Positions 30,447 through 38,411 of a stretch of 38,623 nucleotides of DNA are shown here, piece by piece. Both the position numbers and the translations under genes were made by a program. Source of the DNA: Paracoccaceae bacterium (GTDB lineage: Bacteria > Pseudomonadota > Alphaproteobacteria > Rhodobacterales > Rhodobacteraceae); the NCBI GenBank assembly GCA_024642725.1, contig JAHEAO010000030.1:1-38623 (forward strand). Reading direction: 5' to 3'. How positions within the stretch are numbered: the first letter of the stretch is position 1; every line of letters starts with the position of its first letter. The notes under the pieces are model-generated. The model was not told where the DNA came from. It did no database searches and was given only the letters and a program-made list of their open reading frames with translations.

Positions 30447-31741
30447 GATGGAACCGATGCTGGGGCGAAGACGTCGCTGCGAAGGCCCAGAGTGCGGCGC
30501 AGGACCGCCCAGTACATCGCCTTTCGCAGAAGGGTTGCCGCCAGAACGCCGAGTGCCACGCCGAAAGCTCCGCCGAGTGCCGCCCCAAGGCCGAGTGCCG
30601 CCGCCGCGACGCCCAGATTGATTGCGCTGACGCGCATCGCGGCGCGGTCATGGCCACACATGTTCAGCGCGATATCGGCCGGACCGGTGGCGGCATTTAT
30701 GACAGCGGCCAGCACCAGCGCCTGCAGCTGGGCGGCTGCGGTGCTGAATTCAGGGCCGAAGAGGGACAGAAGCCACGGTGCGGCCAGCAGCATCGCAGCG
30801 CCTGCGGCCAGCGTTGGCAGCGTCGTGGCGCGGGTCGTGCGGCGCAGGATGGCGGCAATGGTGGCGGTGTCGCCCGGTGCCCATGCCTGCGCCAGTTGCG
30901 GCCCGATCACGATGTTCTGGCTGGTCACGAAAAAGGCCAGCAGCTGCGCGAGGCGGTTGGCGGCGAAATAGACGCCGGCCTCTGCCGTGCCGATGAAAAG
31001 TGCGACTGCAATCACATCGGCATTGGCCAGAAAGACATTCGAGACCGAGGTGATCCAGAAGGGTATGGTCGTCGCCCGCCAGTCGGCCATCCTGACGGCA
31101 TTGCAGCCCTGCGTGAAGCCGGGAACAAAACCCGTCTGCCGCAGCAAAACAGCGCCCTGCGCCACTGCCAGCAGCACGAGGACGGCCAGCAGGACCGCCA
31201 TCACGGCGACCGGCGGCAGTCGGGGCTGGCCGGTGAGAAGGGCTGCGCCGATGATCAGCAGCCCGGAAAGCCCGCGCCACAGGACCTCTTTCGGGATCAT
31301 CGAAAGGGGCAGGCGTTGAAAGCCGCGCGCGAGATGCGACTGGATGTCGATCCAGCCCATCGCGGGGATCAGCGCGAAACCCATCAGCGCGAGCGCGGGG
31401 TCGAGCCGCGGAAAGAAGCCGGCCGCGGTAAGGCCCAGTGCCGCCGCAAACAAAGCGAAAGCCCCGAAGATTGCCTTGCAATAGGCAATGCCCACCATGT
31501 GAGGCAAGGTTTCGTCGCGGTCGCCCCAGGCCAGAAGCGGCGGCACGAAGCGGATCATGGCGATCTGCTGGCCGCAGGCCCCCACGACCGACAGTAGCGC
31601 CGCAGCATTGAGAAAGAAGGCGACCTGGCCAAAGCCTTCGGGCGTCATCACGCGCGCCAGCAGGATCGCGAACCCATAGCTGATGGCCGCGGCCAGTATC
31701 TTGGTGGCAAAGGTCACCTGCGCCTGTCGGCGAATACTCAT
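30443..31741 (-). CDS. Wzx-type polysaccharide flippase (MOP superfamily)
   Basis: 432 residues with about 12 predicted helices. The N-terminal SIRRQAQVTFATKILAAAISYGFAILLARVMTPEGFGQVAFFLNAAALLSVVG is characteristic of the polysaccharide synthase/MATE-like flippase family; the middle has FWITSVSNVFLANADVIAVALFIGTAEAGVYFAANRLAQ. It moves undecaprenyl-linked repeats across the inner membrane. First gene of a two-gene transcript with the polymerase, preceded by a CtrA-type box at 31813-31827 located 72 bp upstream of the start. Confidence 0.92.
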   Translation of the reverse strand: MSIRRQAQVTFATKILAAAISYGFAILLARVMTPEGFGQVAFFLNAAALLSVVGACGQQIAMIRFVPPLLAWGDRDETLPHMVGIAYCKAIFGAFALFAAALGLTAAGFFPRLDPALALMGFALIPAMGWIDIQSHLARGFQRLPLSMIPKEVLWRGLSGLLIIGAALLTGQPRLPPVAVMAVLLAVLVLLAVAQGAVLLRQTGFVPGFTQGCNAVRMADWRATTIPFWITSVSNVFLANADVIAVALFIGTAEAGVYFAANRLAQLLAFFVTSQNIVIGPQLAQAWAPGDTATIAAILRRTTRATTLPTLAAGAAMLLAAPWLLSLFGPEFSTAAAQLQALVLAAVINAATGPADIALNMCGHDRAAMRVSAINLGVAAAALGLGAALGGAFGVALGVLAATLLRKAMYWAVLRRTLGLRSDVFAPASVPS

Positions 31742-31812
31742 CGCACAAAACCCCTTACCCGCTGTCCGCTTTCCGGGGACCGTTTCACGGTTCGGAGTAA
31801 ATGCATGTTTGG

Positions 31813-31827
31813 TTAACCCGGCGTTAA
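31813..31827 (-). promoter_or_regulatory. CtrA-type box between the flippase and the glycosyltransferase
   Basis: TTAA-CCCGGCG-TTAA. On the minus strand it reads TTAA-N7-TTAAC, matching the full consensus of the cell-cycle regulator CtrA, and points toward the flippase. It is placed in the divergent promoter region, 72 bp from the flippase start and 84 bp from the glycosyltransferase start. TTAGAT at 31840-31845 is a possible plus-strand -10. CtrA itself is not in the window. Confidence 0.65.
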
Positions 31828-31910
31828 GCCGTTCGGATTTTAGATGAATTCAACCTGTCGGGTTTCGTTCGCTTCGCGACGGCCCGGCGCGGCAGAACGG
31901 GAGAGCCGAC

Positions 31911-33044
31911 ATGCGCCAGAGACTTCACCTGAATATCCTTGGAACGCGGGGCATTCCCGCCGCACATGGCGGGTTCGAAACCTTTGCCGAACGGCTTGCA
32001 CTGTTTCTCGTTTCGCGGGGCGTTTCTGTAACTGTCTACTGTCAGTCCGATGATCCTCTGGACCGGGACGGGCGCGAGGATGACTGGCACGGTGTTCACC
32101 GGGTGCATTTCTGCCCGTCGCGCGGTGGCGTCGCCGGGACGATGCAATTCGATCTGGCCTGCGCCCGCCACGTCCTTGGTCAGCCGGGGCACGATCTTGT
32201 GCTGGGCTATAACACGGCCGTGTTCAACGTGTTGCAGCGTCTGGCCGGGCGGCAAGTCTACATGAACATGGACGGGGTCGAGTGGAAGCGGAAGAAATGG
32301 TCGGCCCCGGCCAAACTCTGGCTGTTTCTCAATGAGGTCATCGGGTCGAATATCTCGACGGCGCCGATCGCCGATCATCCAGAGATCGCGCGGCATGTCG
32401 AAAAGCGCTGCCGGCACAAGGCGATCATGATTCCCTACGGCGCGGATATCATTGGTGCCGCGTCGGACGCGCCGGTACGCGAACTGGGGCTGGTGCCGGG
32501 GCGCTATTTCATCTCGATCGCGCGGGTCGAGCCCGAAAACTCGATCCTTGAGATCGTGCGGGCCCATCGCGCCGCTGAGACCGATACCGATCTGGCTGTG
32601 CTTGGCCGGCTTGATCCCGACAATGCCTACCACCGGGCGGTTCGGGCGGCGGGTGGCAACCGGACGCTGTATCCCGGCGCGATCTATGACGGTGAAACGG
32701 TCCGGTCCCTGCGCTTTCACGCGCGGGGCTATATGCACGGTCATCAGGTCGGTGGCACCAATCCCTCGCTGGTCGAGGCGCTGGGCGCCGGCAATGCGGT
32801 CATTGCACATGACAATCCGTTCAACCGCTGGACGGCGGGTGAGGACCAACGCTTCTTCTCCGATACGGACAGCTGTGCCGAGCATATCCGCGCCTTTGCC
32901 GGGAACGACTTGATTCACTACACCGCGCGGATGGGCGCCCGGCAGCGCCATGCGCGCGATTTCCGCTGGACCAATGTGCTGGCAAGCTACGAGACGCTGA
33001 TCTTTGGAAGCGCGGCCGGCGCGGTTCAGATCGCGGCCGAGTAA
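31911..33044 (+). CDS. DUF1972 / GT4-type glycosyltransferase
   Basis: 377 residues. The N-terminal LNILGTRGIPAAHGGFETFAERLALFL is the diagnostic motif of the DUF1972 group of GT-B glycosyltransferases. The C-terminal half has a nucleotide-sugar-binding segment HGHQVGGTNPSLVEALGAGNAVIAHDNPFNR of the GT4 family. It adds a sugar to the growing lipid-linked repeat on the cytoplasmic side; donor and acceptor are unknown. It is divergent from the flippase, and the 3' end overlaps the convergent wzc-type gene by 19 bp. Confidence 0.9.
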   Translation: MRQRLHLNILGTRGIPAAHGGFETFAERLALFLVSRGVSVTVYCQSDDPLDRDGREDDWHGVHRVHFCPSRGGVAGTMQFDLACARHVLGQPGHDLVLGYNTAVFNVLQRLAGRQVYMNMDGVEWKRKKWSAPAKLWLFLNEVIGSNISTAPIADHPEIARHVEKRCRHKAIMIPYGADIIGAASDAPVRELGLVPGRYFISIARVEPENSILEIVRAHRAAETDTDLAVLGRLDPDNAYHRAVRAAGGNRTLYPGAIYDGETVRSLRFHARGYMHGHQVGGTNPSLVEALGAGNAVIAHDNPFNRWTAGEDQRFFSDTDSCAEHIRAFAGNDLIHYTARMGARQRHARDFRWTNVLASYETLIFGSAAGAVQIAAE

Positions 33045-35164
33045 GCACGGCCGTAGGGATCGTATTTCGCAGAAAGTGCCGGCGCGGCCTGCTGGTTCAG
33101 CACCGGAACCAACGCGGCCTCGGGCCGCATCGCGTCGCGCAGGGGCTGCACCGCCGCGCGCAGGTCGCTCTGGCTTGTTGCCGCCCAGCGCACCACCAGC
33201 ACGACGGCATCGGCGTTATGCGCGATGTAGCGGGCATCGACGATCGGCAGCAGGGGCGGTGAATCGATGATGGTGATGTCATACACATCGCGGGCCTGAT
33301 CCAGCAGCGCCTCGAACGTGGCGGAGTTCAAAAGCTGGTCGGTCGGAATGTCGCTGCGCCCTGCGCCCATGATCAGGGCCAGCGGGCTGGCCGGGTCGCG
33401 GGCGTAGAAGCTGCCTGAAATCTCTGAGCCTTCGGGATTGCGCAGGTAGTCGAGAAATCCGACATCGGGTTCGAATCCCAGCTGGCGATGCAGCGACGGC
33501 ATTCTGAGGTCCGCATCGATCAGGAGCGTCCGTTTGCCCGCCAATGCGTAGGTGCGCGCCAGCGCCAGCGCGGTCGTGGTCTTGCCTTCGCCGGGCTGCG
33601 CGGAACTGACCAAAACGACGCGCCCGCGTGACACGCTGCCCGGCGGTGTCACGGCGCGGAAGGCCTGATCGACAACAGCGCGCAGTTTGCGCACGGATTC
33701 CGCGTAGACCGACAGCGGCGCATCGACGATACGTTCGGCAACGCTGAACCGGCCTTCGTTGTGTTCGGGCGTGAAGGGCAGCGAGGTGGCGGCGGGGGCC
33801 TGCAGGATTTCGCTGAGCTGAAGTGCGGAGGTGACGCCGCCGATATAGTATTCCTTCAAGAAAGCGGTGCTGACGCCAAGTCCCGTCGCCAGCCCGAACG
33901 CGGCGAACAGGACCAGTGCCTTGTTGGGAAAACTGGCGGAAGCCGGGGTGAGAGCGGGCGAGACGATTCTTGCGTCGGCGAGTTGCATCCGGGCCTGCGC
34001 CTCAACGTCGCTGAGGCGCGCCAGCAGCGTCTGGTATTGGGTCCGGGCGATCCCCGACTGTTGCTGGACGGTGAAGATCTCGGCCAGAAGGTCCGGCGAA
34101 AGCTCGGTTTCCACCAGTCGCTGACGCAAGTCGGTACGGGTCTGGGTCGCAGAGCGATCGAGCGCGCCGATCCGGTCGCCGAGCTCTGCCAATGCCGTGG
34201 CGGATCGGTCTTGCGCCTCGGCTTCGAGCCGCGCCAGTTCGCCGCGCAGGTCCGCGTTGCCTAGCGTATCTGGCGTTTCCGAAAGTCGATCCGCAAGAGC
34301 CTGACGCTCTGCCCCGATCCGGGCGAGCGCCTCATCGCCCAAGGTCTTGGCCAGCCCTTGCCAGTCCGCGGCCTGCAGCGCCTGTGCCGCACCGGCGCGC
34401 AGGGTCGTTTGCTGGCTGATTTCAGCGCGAAGCCCAATCAGATCACTGTGCAGCGCTGCGATGTCTGCCCGGCCTGTCTCGGCCGCGATCCGGGCGATGT
34501 TGCGGTCAAGAAAAGCCTCGAACGCGGCTTCGCTTTCCGCCAATCCGCTACGGGCCGCGGTGATCTGGTCTTGCAGCGCGTCCCGTGCAGCCAGTGAGCC
34601 GGTGATCTTGGCCTCTACTTGCTGGCGAATGTAATTCCGGGTCATCGCATTGGCGAGTTTGGCGGCGCGGTCGGGGTCCTGCGACGTCGCCGCGACCGCA
34701 ATCAGGTAAGTCAGCCCGCGCCGCCGCACCGAGACGGCCTCTTTCACCCTTGCCAGCGTGCCCGCCACCAGCGCGGGGGCCGGCGCTTCGGCGGCATGGG
34801 CGATGCCGACGGCGCGGGCGAGTTTTTCCGACAGGGACAGGTGCGGGCCGAACTCGGGGTCGGCGATCAAGCCTTCAGCGGCGATCACCGCCAGCGCCAC
34901 GGCGTCGGATCGCAGGATCTCGACCTCGCTGTCGACGCGGGCATTGTCGCTGCCCGCCGATCCGCCCTGCGGTTGCGACGGATCCAGCAGGTTCTTCTGT
35001 GCCGGATCGACCAGCACGAGCGCGGTGGCTGTATAGGTCGGTGTGACAGTCAGCAGGTAGAGACCCGCAAGCCCGAAGATCAGCGCGAATATCATGCCGA
35101 TCACCCTGATCTGGCGCCGCAGAACGGCGAAGATGCTGCGCAGTTCAATCTCGGAATTGCTCAT
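33026..35164 (-). CDS. Wzc-type polysaccharide co-polymerase and tyrosine autokinase
   Basis: 712 residues from the ATG at 35162-35164, with AAGGA seven bases upstream. N-terminal Wzz part: first helix about 20-40, TPTYTATALVLVDP, a long coiled-coil periplasmic region (about 185-400), second helix about 413-432 after SFPNKA. The cytoplasmic BY-kinase has Walker A SAQPGEGKTTT near 521-531, Walker A' LLIDADLRMP near 547-556 and Walker B TIIDSPP near 631-637. The C-terminal tyrosine cluster is short: Tyr701, 704 and 708 in KYDPYGRAY. It controls chain length and export by cyclic phosphorylation. It is the third gene of a minus-strand set with the ligase-like gene four bases upstream. Confidence 0.95.
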   Translation of the reverse strand: MSNSEIELRSIFAVLRRQIRVIGMIFALIFGLAGLYLLTVTPTYTATALVLVDPAQKNLLDPSQPQGGSAGSDNARVDSEVEILRSDAVALAVIAAEGLIADPEFGPHLSLSEKLARAVGIAHAAEAPAPALVAGTLARVKEAVSVRRRGLTYLIAVAATSQDPDRAAKLANAMTRNYIRQQVEAKITGSLAARDALQDQITAARSGLAESEAAFEAFLDRNIARIAAETGRADIAALHSDLIGLRAEISQQTTLRAGAAQALQAADWQGLAKTLGDEALARIGAERQALADRLSETPDTLGNADLRGELARLEAEAQDRSATALAELGDRIGALDRSATQTRTDLRQRLVETELSPDLLAEIFTVQQQSGIARTQYQTLLARLSDVEAQARMQLADARIVSPALTPASASFPNKALVLFAAFGLATGLGVSTAFLKEYYIGGVTSALQLSEILQAPAATSLPFTPEHNEGRFSVAERIVDAPLSVYAESVRKLRAVVDQAFRAVTPPGSVSRGRVVLVSSAQPGEGKTTTALALARTYALAGKRTLLIDADLRMPSLHRQLGFEPDVGFLDYLRNPEGSEISGSFYARDPASPLALIMGAGRSDIPTDQLLNSATFEALLDQARDVYDITIIDSPPLLPIVDARYIAHNADAVVLVVRWAATSQSDLRAAVQPLRDAMRPEAALVPVLNQQAAPALSAKYDPYGRAYSAAI

Positions 35165-35168
35165 GGTG

Positions 35169-36491
35169 TTATCCTTTCGCGGGTCGGGCGGCCCCAAGCC
35201 CCAGCCCGGTGACGGCGAGGAGCAGATAAAGATTGGCAGGTATTTCCAGGCTGAAATCGACCAGAGAATGCAGCCCGGCCAGGCAAAGCGCCGCGATCGC
35301 AGCGGCGGCCAGCGGCGCTTGGCGGCGGGGCCATAGGAGGGCAAAGGCGAGAGCGCCGGCCAACGGCGGCAGCGAGCCGAAGACCAGGCCGGATTCGGCC
35401 CAGAGCGCCAGATAGGTGGAATGGGCCCGGTCCCAGACGAGATCCGCGGGCACCGGCGGGCGATGGAAGATTTCATAGGCGAGCGGAAAGCTGTCGGCAC
35501 CGAACCCGGTCAGCGGGCGCGCGGCGATCATCTGCCAGACCTGAGCGTAAAGCTGTCGGCGTGTTTCGAACTCTGCCGATGCCCAGACCGCGCGCTCGGC
35601 GACACCCTGCCCGAGCGTTGCCGCCAGAACGAAGGCGGTGACGCCCAGAATCGCGGCGCGGGATCTGCCGGGACGGCGCAGTGCCAACACCAGGAGGCCC
35701 CCGCAGAGCGTTGCGGCCAACCCCATGCGCGATTGCGTTGCCAGAAGCGCCACGCCAATCGAGGCAAGTCCCAGCCAGAGGATGACCGAGGGACGGCCGG
35801 GGCGCAGAAGTGCAAGACCCAGAACCAGCCCCATCCCCAGATGCGTGGCCAGCGCGTTGCGGCCAACGAAGGTACCAACCGCCGAACCCGGATAGGCCGT
35901 TGCATGATCGCTGGCGAGGAACATCAGCGCCCATACCGATTGCGCGACGACGCCGGCGAAAAGCGCGGTGCCGGTCCACCGGGCGCGTTCCGGATTGCGG
36001 GAGATGCAGAGTACGAGCCATAGAAACCCGAGCGTTGCGGCTGCCCGCACCGTGGCCAGCAAGGTTGCAGAGGGCGAAAGACTGCCGGGGCGAAGCATCA
36101 GGCTGCGATCGGCCAGAGCCAGTGGCCGCTCGGCAAGCGGCAAGCAGGCAAGGCCCGCCTGCAAGAGCGCAAAGCCGCAGAAAGCGAGGCCGGTCAGAAG
36201 GATCGCATCGGTCCCGGCTGTCGTGGGCTTGCGGGCAGCCGGAAAGGCGATGGCGGCAAAAAGGCACAGCGTTCCGACCGCGATCGCCGCGAAAAGCCCG
36301 ACCAGCGGCGGTGTGCCACCTGCCGGGATTGCAATGCAAAGGACCAGCGCCGCCAGCAGGATGGCAAGAAGGTTCTTGGTAAAAGAGATGCCGCGCGCGG
36401 GTTGTGCGGTCTGTGGGCCCGGTGTGCGCCGTGGCGAGGCGGAGAGGCTGCCGTCTGAAAGCGGGCCGAAGATCGGGGCGGCGCCGATCAT
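35169..36491 (-). CDS. Second O-antigen ligase/polymerase-like membrane protein
   Basis: 440 residues with about ten predicted helices. The Wzy_C/O-antigen ligase family is suggested by GTFVGRNALATHLGMGLVLGLALL, SRMGLAATLCGGLLVLAL, and the periplasmic loop GFGADSFPLAYEIFHRPPVPADLVWDRAHSTYLALWAESGLVFG, with the conserved Asp-Arg-Ala-His followed by hydrophobic helices. It shares four bases (ATGA) with the upstream 215-residue gene and lies four bases before wzc. The cluster thus has two such proteins: one may be the polymerase, the other the ligase. Which is which is not decidable here. Confidence 0.87.
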   Translation of the reverse strand: MIGAAPIFGPLSDGSLSASPRRTPGPQTAQPARGISFTKNLLAILLAALVLCIAIPAGGTPPLVGLFAAIAVGTLCLFAAIAFPAARKPTTAGTDAILLTGLAFCGFALLQAGLACLPLAERPLALADRSLMLRPGSLSPSATLLATVRAAATLGFLWLVLCISRNPERARWTGTALFAGVVAQSVWALMFLASDHATAYPGSAVGTFVGRNALATHLGMGLVLGLALLRPGRPSVILWLGLASIGVALLATQSRMGLAATLCGGLLVLALRRPGRSRAAILGVTAFVLAATLGQGVAERAVWASAEFETRRQLYAQVWQMIAARPLTGFGADSFPLAYEIFHRPPVPADLVWDRAHSTYLALWAESGLVFGSLPPLAGALAFALLWPRRQAPLAAAAIAALCLAGLHSLVDFSLEIPANLYLLLAVTGLGLGAARPAKG

Positions 36492-37135
36492 GTTCCGCCT
36501 GCCTGTCGTCTGAGGATGTTGAGCAGACGCTGGCGATCTGCCGGGCTGGATCGCTCGGCCGTCATCAGGATGATGTCACGCTGCGGCGAGGAAAGCGCTG
36601 CCGCCAGCATTTCCGCGCCGGCTTGCGTGGTCATGAGTGCGGCCACATCCGCAGGCAGGAGATCCCGCTGCGCGTCCGGTCCCGTCTGCAGGGTCATCAG
36701 AAATCGGCGTTCGGCCAACCAGCCTTCGAAAGGCGCCAAGCGCTGCGAAGCCGCCAGATGGGCTGCCACAAGTGCGGTATCGTGTTGCGCGCGGGCGGCC
36801 GTGGAGGCGATGAAATGCGCGAAGCCATGGCTGGGCGCATCGCGCAGAACACCCACCGCGAGGTCTGCACAGGCCCGCGCTGTTGCCTGCCGCGTCAGAT
36901 CGCCAAGCAGTGCGAAGCCCGGTTCCGCCATTGCCCGGTCGCAGCGGAACAGAGCGTTTTGACGCGAAGCGAGCGACAGCCCAGGTGCAAGGTCCGTCGC
37001 CGCAAGGCCGGGGTCAGGTGGCAGGTTGCTTGTCGCTGCTCTGAGTTCGGGCACAAGGCCGGCCAGACCTGCCAGCACAAGGGCGGCGGCACAGGCTGTC
37101 TCTGTCAGGCGTCTCGGGGCCAAGGGATGTTCCAT
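36488..37135 (-). CDS. Hypothetical membrane-anchored protein of the polysaccharide cluster
   Basis: 215 residues, not recognised. One hydrophobic segment (ACAAALVLAGLAGLVPEL, about residues 14-31) may be a signal anchor; the rest would be periplasmic. It has an alpha-helical look with repeated Ala-rich helices and a final helix RSSPADRQRLLNILRRQAG, consistent with a TPR-like or helical-bundle protein that could scaffold the export machinery. The stop overlaps the next start (ATGA), so it is translationally coupled to the ligase-like gene. A CtrA-type box lies 52 bp upstream of its start. Function unknown. Confidence 0.82.
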   Translation of the reverse strand: MEHPLAPRRLTETACAAALVLAGLAGLVPELRAATSNLPPDPGLAATDLAPGLSLASRQNALFRCDRAMAEPGFALLGDLTRQATARACADLAVGVLRDAPSHGFAHFIASTAARAQHDTALVAAHLAASQRLAPFEGWLAERRFLMTLQTGPDAQRDLLPADVAALMTTQAGAEMLAAALSSPQRDIILMTAERSSPADRQRLLNILRRQAGGT

Positions 37136-37186
37136 TCTGAAAACCGGTCCGGGGCGCCGGACGCGATCATCAAAAGCGGAACAGCG

Positions 37187-37201
37187 TTAATTTAGGCTTA
37201 A
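37187..37201 (-). promoter_or_regulatory. CtrA-type box upstream of the ligase-wzc operon
   Basis: TTAA-TTTAGGC-TTAA. Read on the minus strand it is TTAA-N7-TTAAC, the full CtrA consensus, oriented toward the 215-residue gene and the downstream ligase and wzc genes. It also lies 41 bp before the divergent gene at 37243. TTGATG or TGATGA about 12-15 bases downstream on the minus strand could be a poor -10. Confidence 0.65.
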
Positions 37202-37242
37202 TCATTCTCTGTCGGAAATGCCCTGAACAGCAGGAGTGAAAG

Positions 37243-37758
37243 ATGCGGGCTGCAGGCAGAACGGCTGTGATCGGGGCGGTGGGCGTTGTCCTTTCGGCAA
37301 TGATCGCCATGCCGGTCGCTGCGCAGGCCGCGCTTTTCGATGAAGCGGCGTTAACCGCGGCCTGTGACGCGGGCCAATGCGCCGCCGAGGTTTGGGCAAT
37401 CGTCGAAGAGTTGCGCGCCGTTGACCTGCCGGAGTCGGAGTTCAACAGCCAGATCGGATTCATCGCGGCGCTTTTGCTGCAGGATTCAAAGACCGCAGCG
37501 CCTGACGCCCTGTCGGGGCTGTCTGCGGCCCTTGATGTTCTGGCGCGCAGTACCGGCGACGCGCGTCAGGCCGCAGCCATCGCACAGGTTGCGGAGGCGG
37601 TGGCGACAGGGCAGGCTGGTGCTGTACAGGCTTCCGCTCCCTACGCGGCAAGCCCGTCGCGGCCGTTCAACTGGTGGAACAGGCCACCACCCCCATTTCA
37701 ATCAGGTCGCTCCCCCGGACGGAGTAGAAACCCATGGTTCGGTTTCTGGCGACGCTGA
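37243..37758 (+). CDS. Hypothetical secreted protein with a Trp/Pro/Arg-rich tail
   Basis: 171 residues with AGGAG about seven bases before the ATG. A signal peptide (residues 1-29, MRAAGRTAVIGAVGVVLSAMIA...AQA) predicts export; Cys41 and Cys46 in CDAGQC may form a disulfide. The middle is Ala-rich and helical. The last 30 residues (FNWWNRPPPPF, RSRNPWFGFWRR) are unusually rich in Trp, Pro and Arg and are encoded antisense to the end of the ClpP-like gene. Function unknown; the position suggests a periplasmic accessory role in polysaccharide export. Confidence 0.75.
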   Translation: MRAAGRTAVIGAVGVVLSAMIAMPVAAQAALFDEAALTAACDAGQCAAEVWAIVEELRAVDLPESEFNSQIGFIAALLLQDSKTAAPDALSGLSAALDVLARSTGDARQAAAIAQVAEAVATGQAGAVQASAPYAASPSRPFNWWNRPPPPFQSGRSPGRSRNPWFGFWRR

Positions 37759-38155
37759 GGTACCATGACCGGATCGGTTCGGGGTAATGTCGCGCCATGA
37801 CTTGCGACCAGTGTTCAAAGGCGGCCGGCGTGAGACCGATGCCGTAAATCTCTGAAGACGGTCCGTGAAACCCAAAAACAGTTCTCGGCGTCGTGCAGAC
37901 ATTTGCAAGACCAAGGTACATCGTGCAGGCCGAGAGGCAGTAATCGCCGCGGATTTCGACCCGGGTGCCGCTGTTCCTCAGGTGCCGAAGCGTTGTCAGC
38001 CGCGCCTCGACTGAACCGCCCCGATCATTGCCGATCACGATCGCGGCCTGACGCGCCGACAGGGGGGGCGCGAGGACCAGCGACAGCAGCAGAACGAACC
38101 TGCCGAAGATGGCGCGGCAATCGCGCCCGAGGCACAATCTTGATAACCGGAACAT
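37667..38155 (-). CDS. Exported ClpP-like (crotonase-fold) protein
   Basis: 162 residues with a basic N-terminus and a signal-like segment FGRFVLLLSLVLAPPLSA (about 18-34). The remainder resembles the ClpP/crotonase fold of periplasmic proteins such as COG3904: GGSVEARLTTLRHLRNSG, then GDYCLSACTMYLG with possible nucleophile Ser75 between two Cys, and FGFHGPSS with His97. In ClpP the Ser and His are spaced similarly; the acidic third residue is not obvious. It may be a periplasmic protease-like factor of unknown substrate. It overlaps the convergent 171-residue gene by 92 bp. Confidence 0.72.
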   Translation of the reverse strand: MFRLSRLCLGRDCRAIFGRFVLLLSLVLAPPLSARQAAIVIGNDRGGSVEARLTTLRHLRNSGTRVEIRGDYCLSACTMYLGLANVCTTPRTVFGFHGPSSEIYGIGLTPAAFEHWSQVMARHYPEPIRSWYLSVARNRTMGFYSVRGSDLIEMGVVACSTS

Positions 38156-38320
38156 CCGTCGTCCCCACCCGAAAACCTGCCGGAGCCCCGGCGCAGCGAC
38201 TCACCCCGAGTCGTTTGGGTCACCTTAGCCCTGATTTCTGAAGGAATGTTTCTGCAACCGCAAAAAAACCGGGCTGAGGTTCAGAAAGTTGGGAAAAACG
38301 CAGCAAATGTCGAAAATACT

Positions 38321-38335
38321 TTAAGCTAAATTTAA
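38321..38335 (+). promoter_or_regulatory. CtrA-type box upstream of the sugar transferase gene
   Basis: TTAA-GCTAAAT-TTAA, an exact TTAA-N7-TTAA in the A/T-rich gap upstream of the priming glycosyltransferase, 77 bp before its ATG. The base after the second TTAA is G on either orientation considered, so the match is slightly weaker than the other two. Confidence 0.6.
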
Positions 38336-38356
38336 GAAAAGACTCTGAAATTCGTG

Positions 38357-38362
38357 TATATT
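38357..38362 (+). promoter_or_regulatory. Candidate -10 element of the sugar transferase gene
   Basis: TATATT, 21 bases downstream of the second half of the CtrA-type box and about 50 bp before the start. No good -35 is seen at normal spacing, as expected for an activator-dependent promoter. Confidence 0.45.
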
Positions 38363-38411
38363 GTTGTTTGGTCTACCCGTTCAAACTGCTGCCAACAGGA
38401 CGTTTCCCAGT

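Noticed and set aside
33467..33480. GGGTTCGAATCCCA, like a tRNA T-arm
   Set aside because: It lies in the Wzc coding sequence, and no acceptor, D-arm or anticodon arm fits around it.
33004..35500. Longer start for the wzc-type gene at 35500
   Set aside because: The extra N-terminus is out of character and antisense-like within the ligase gene; the ATG at 35162-35164 has a good ribosome binding site and begins the Wzz helix region correctly.
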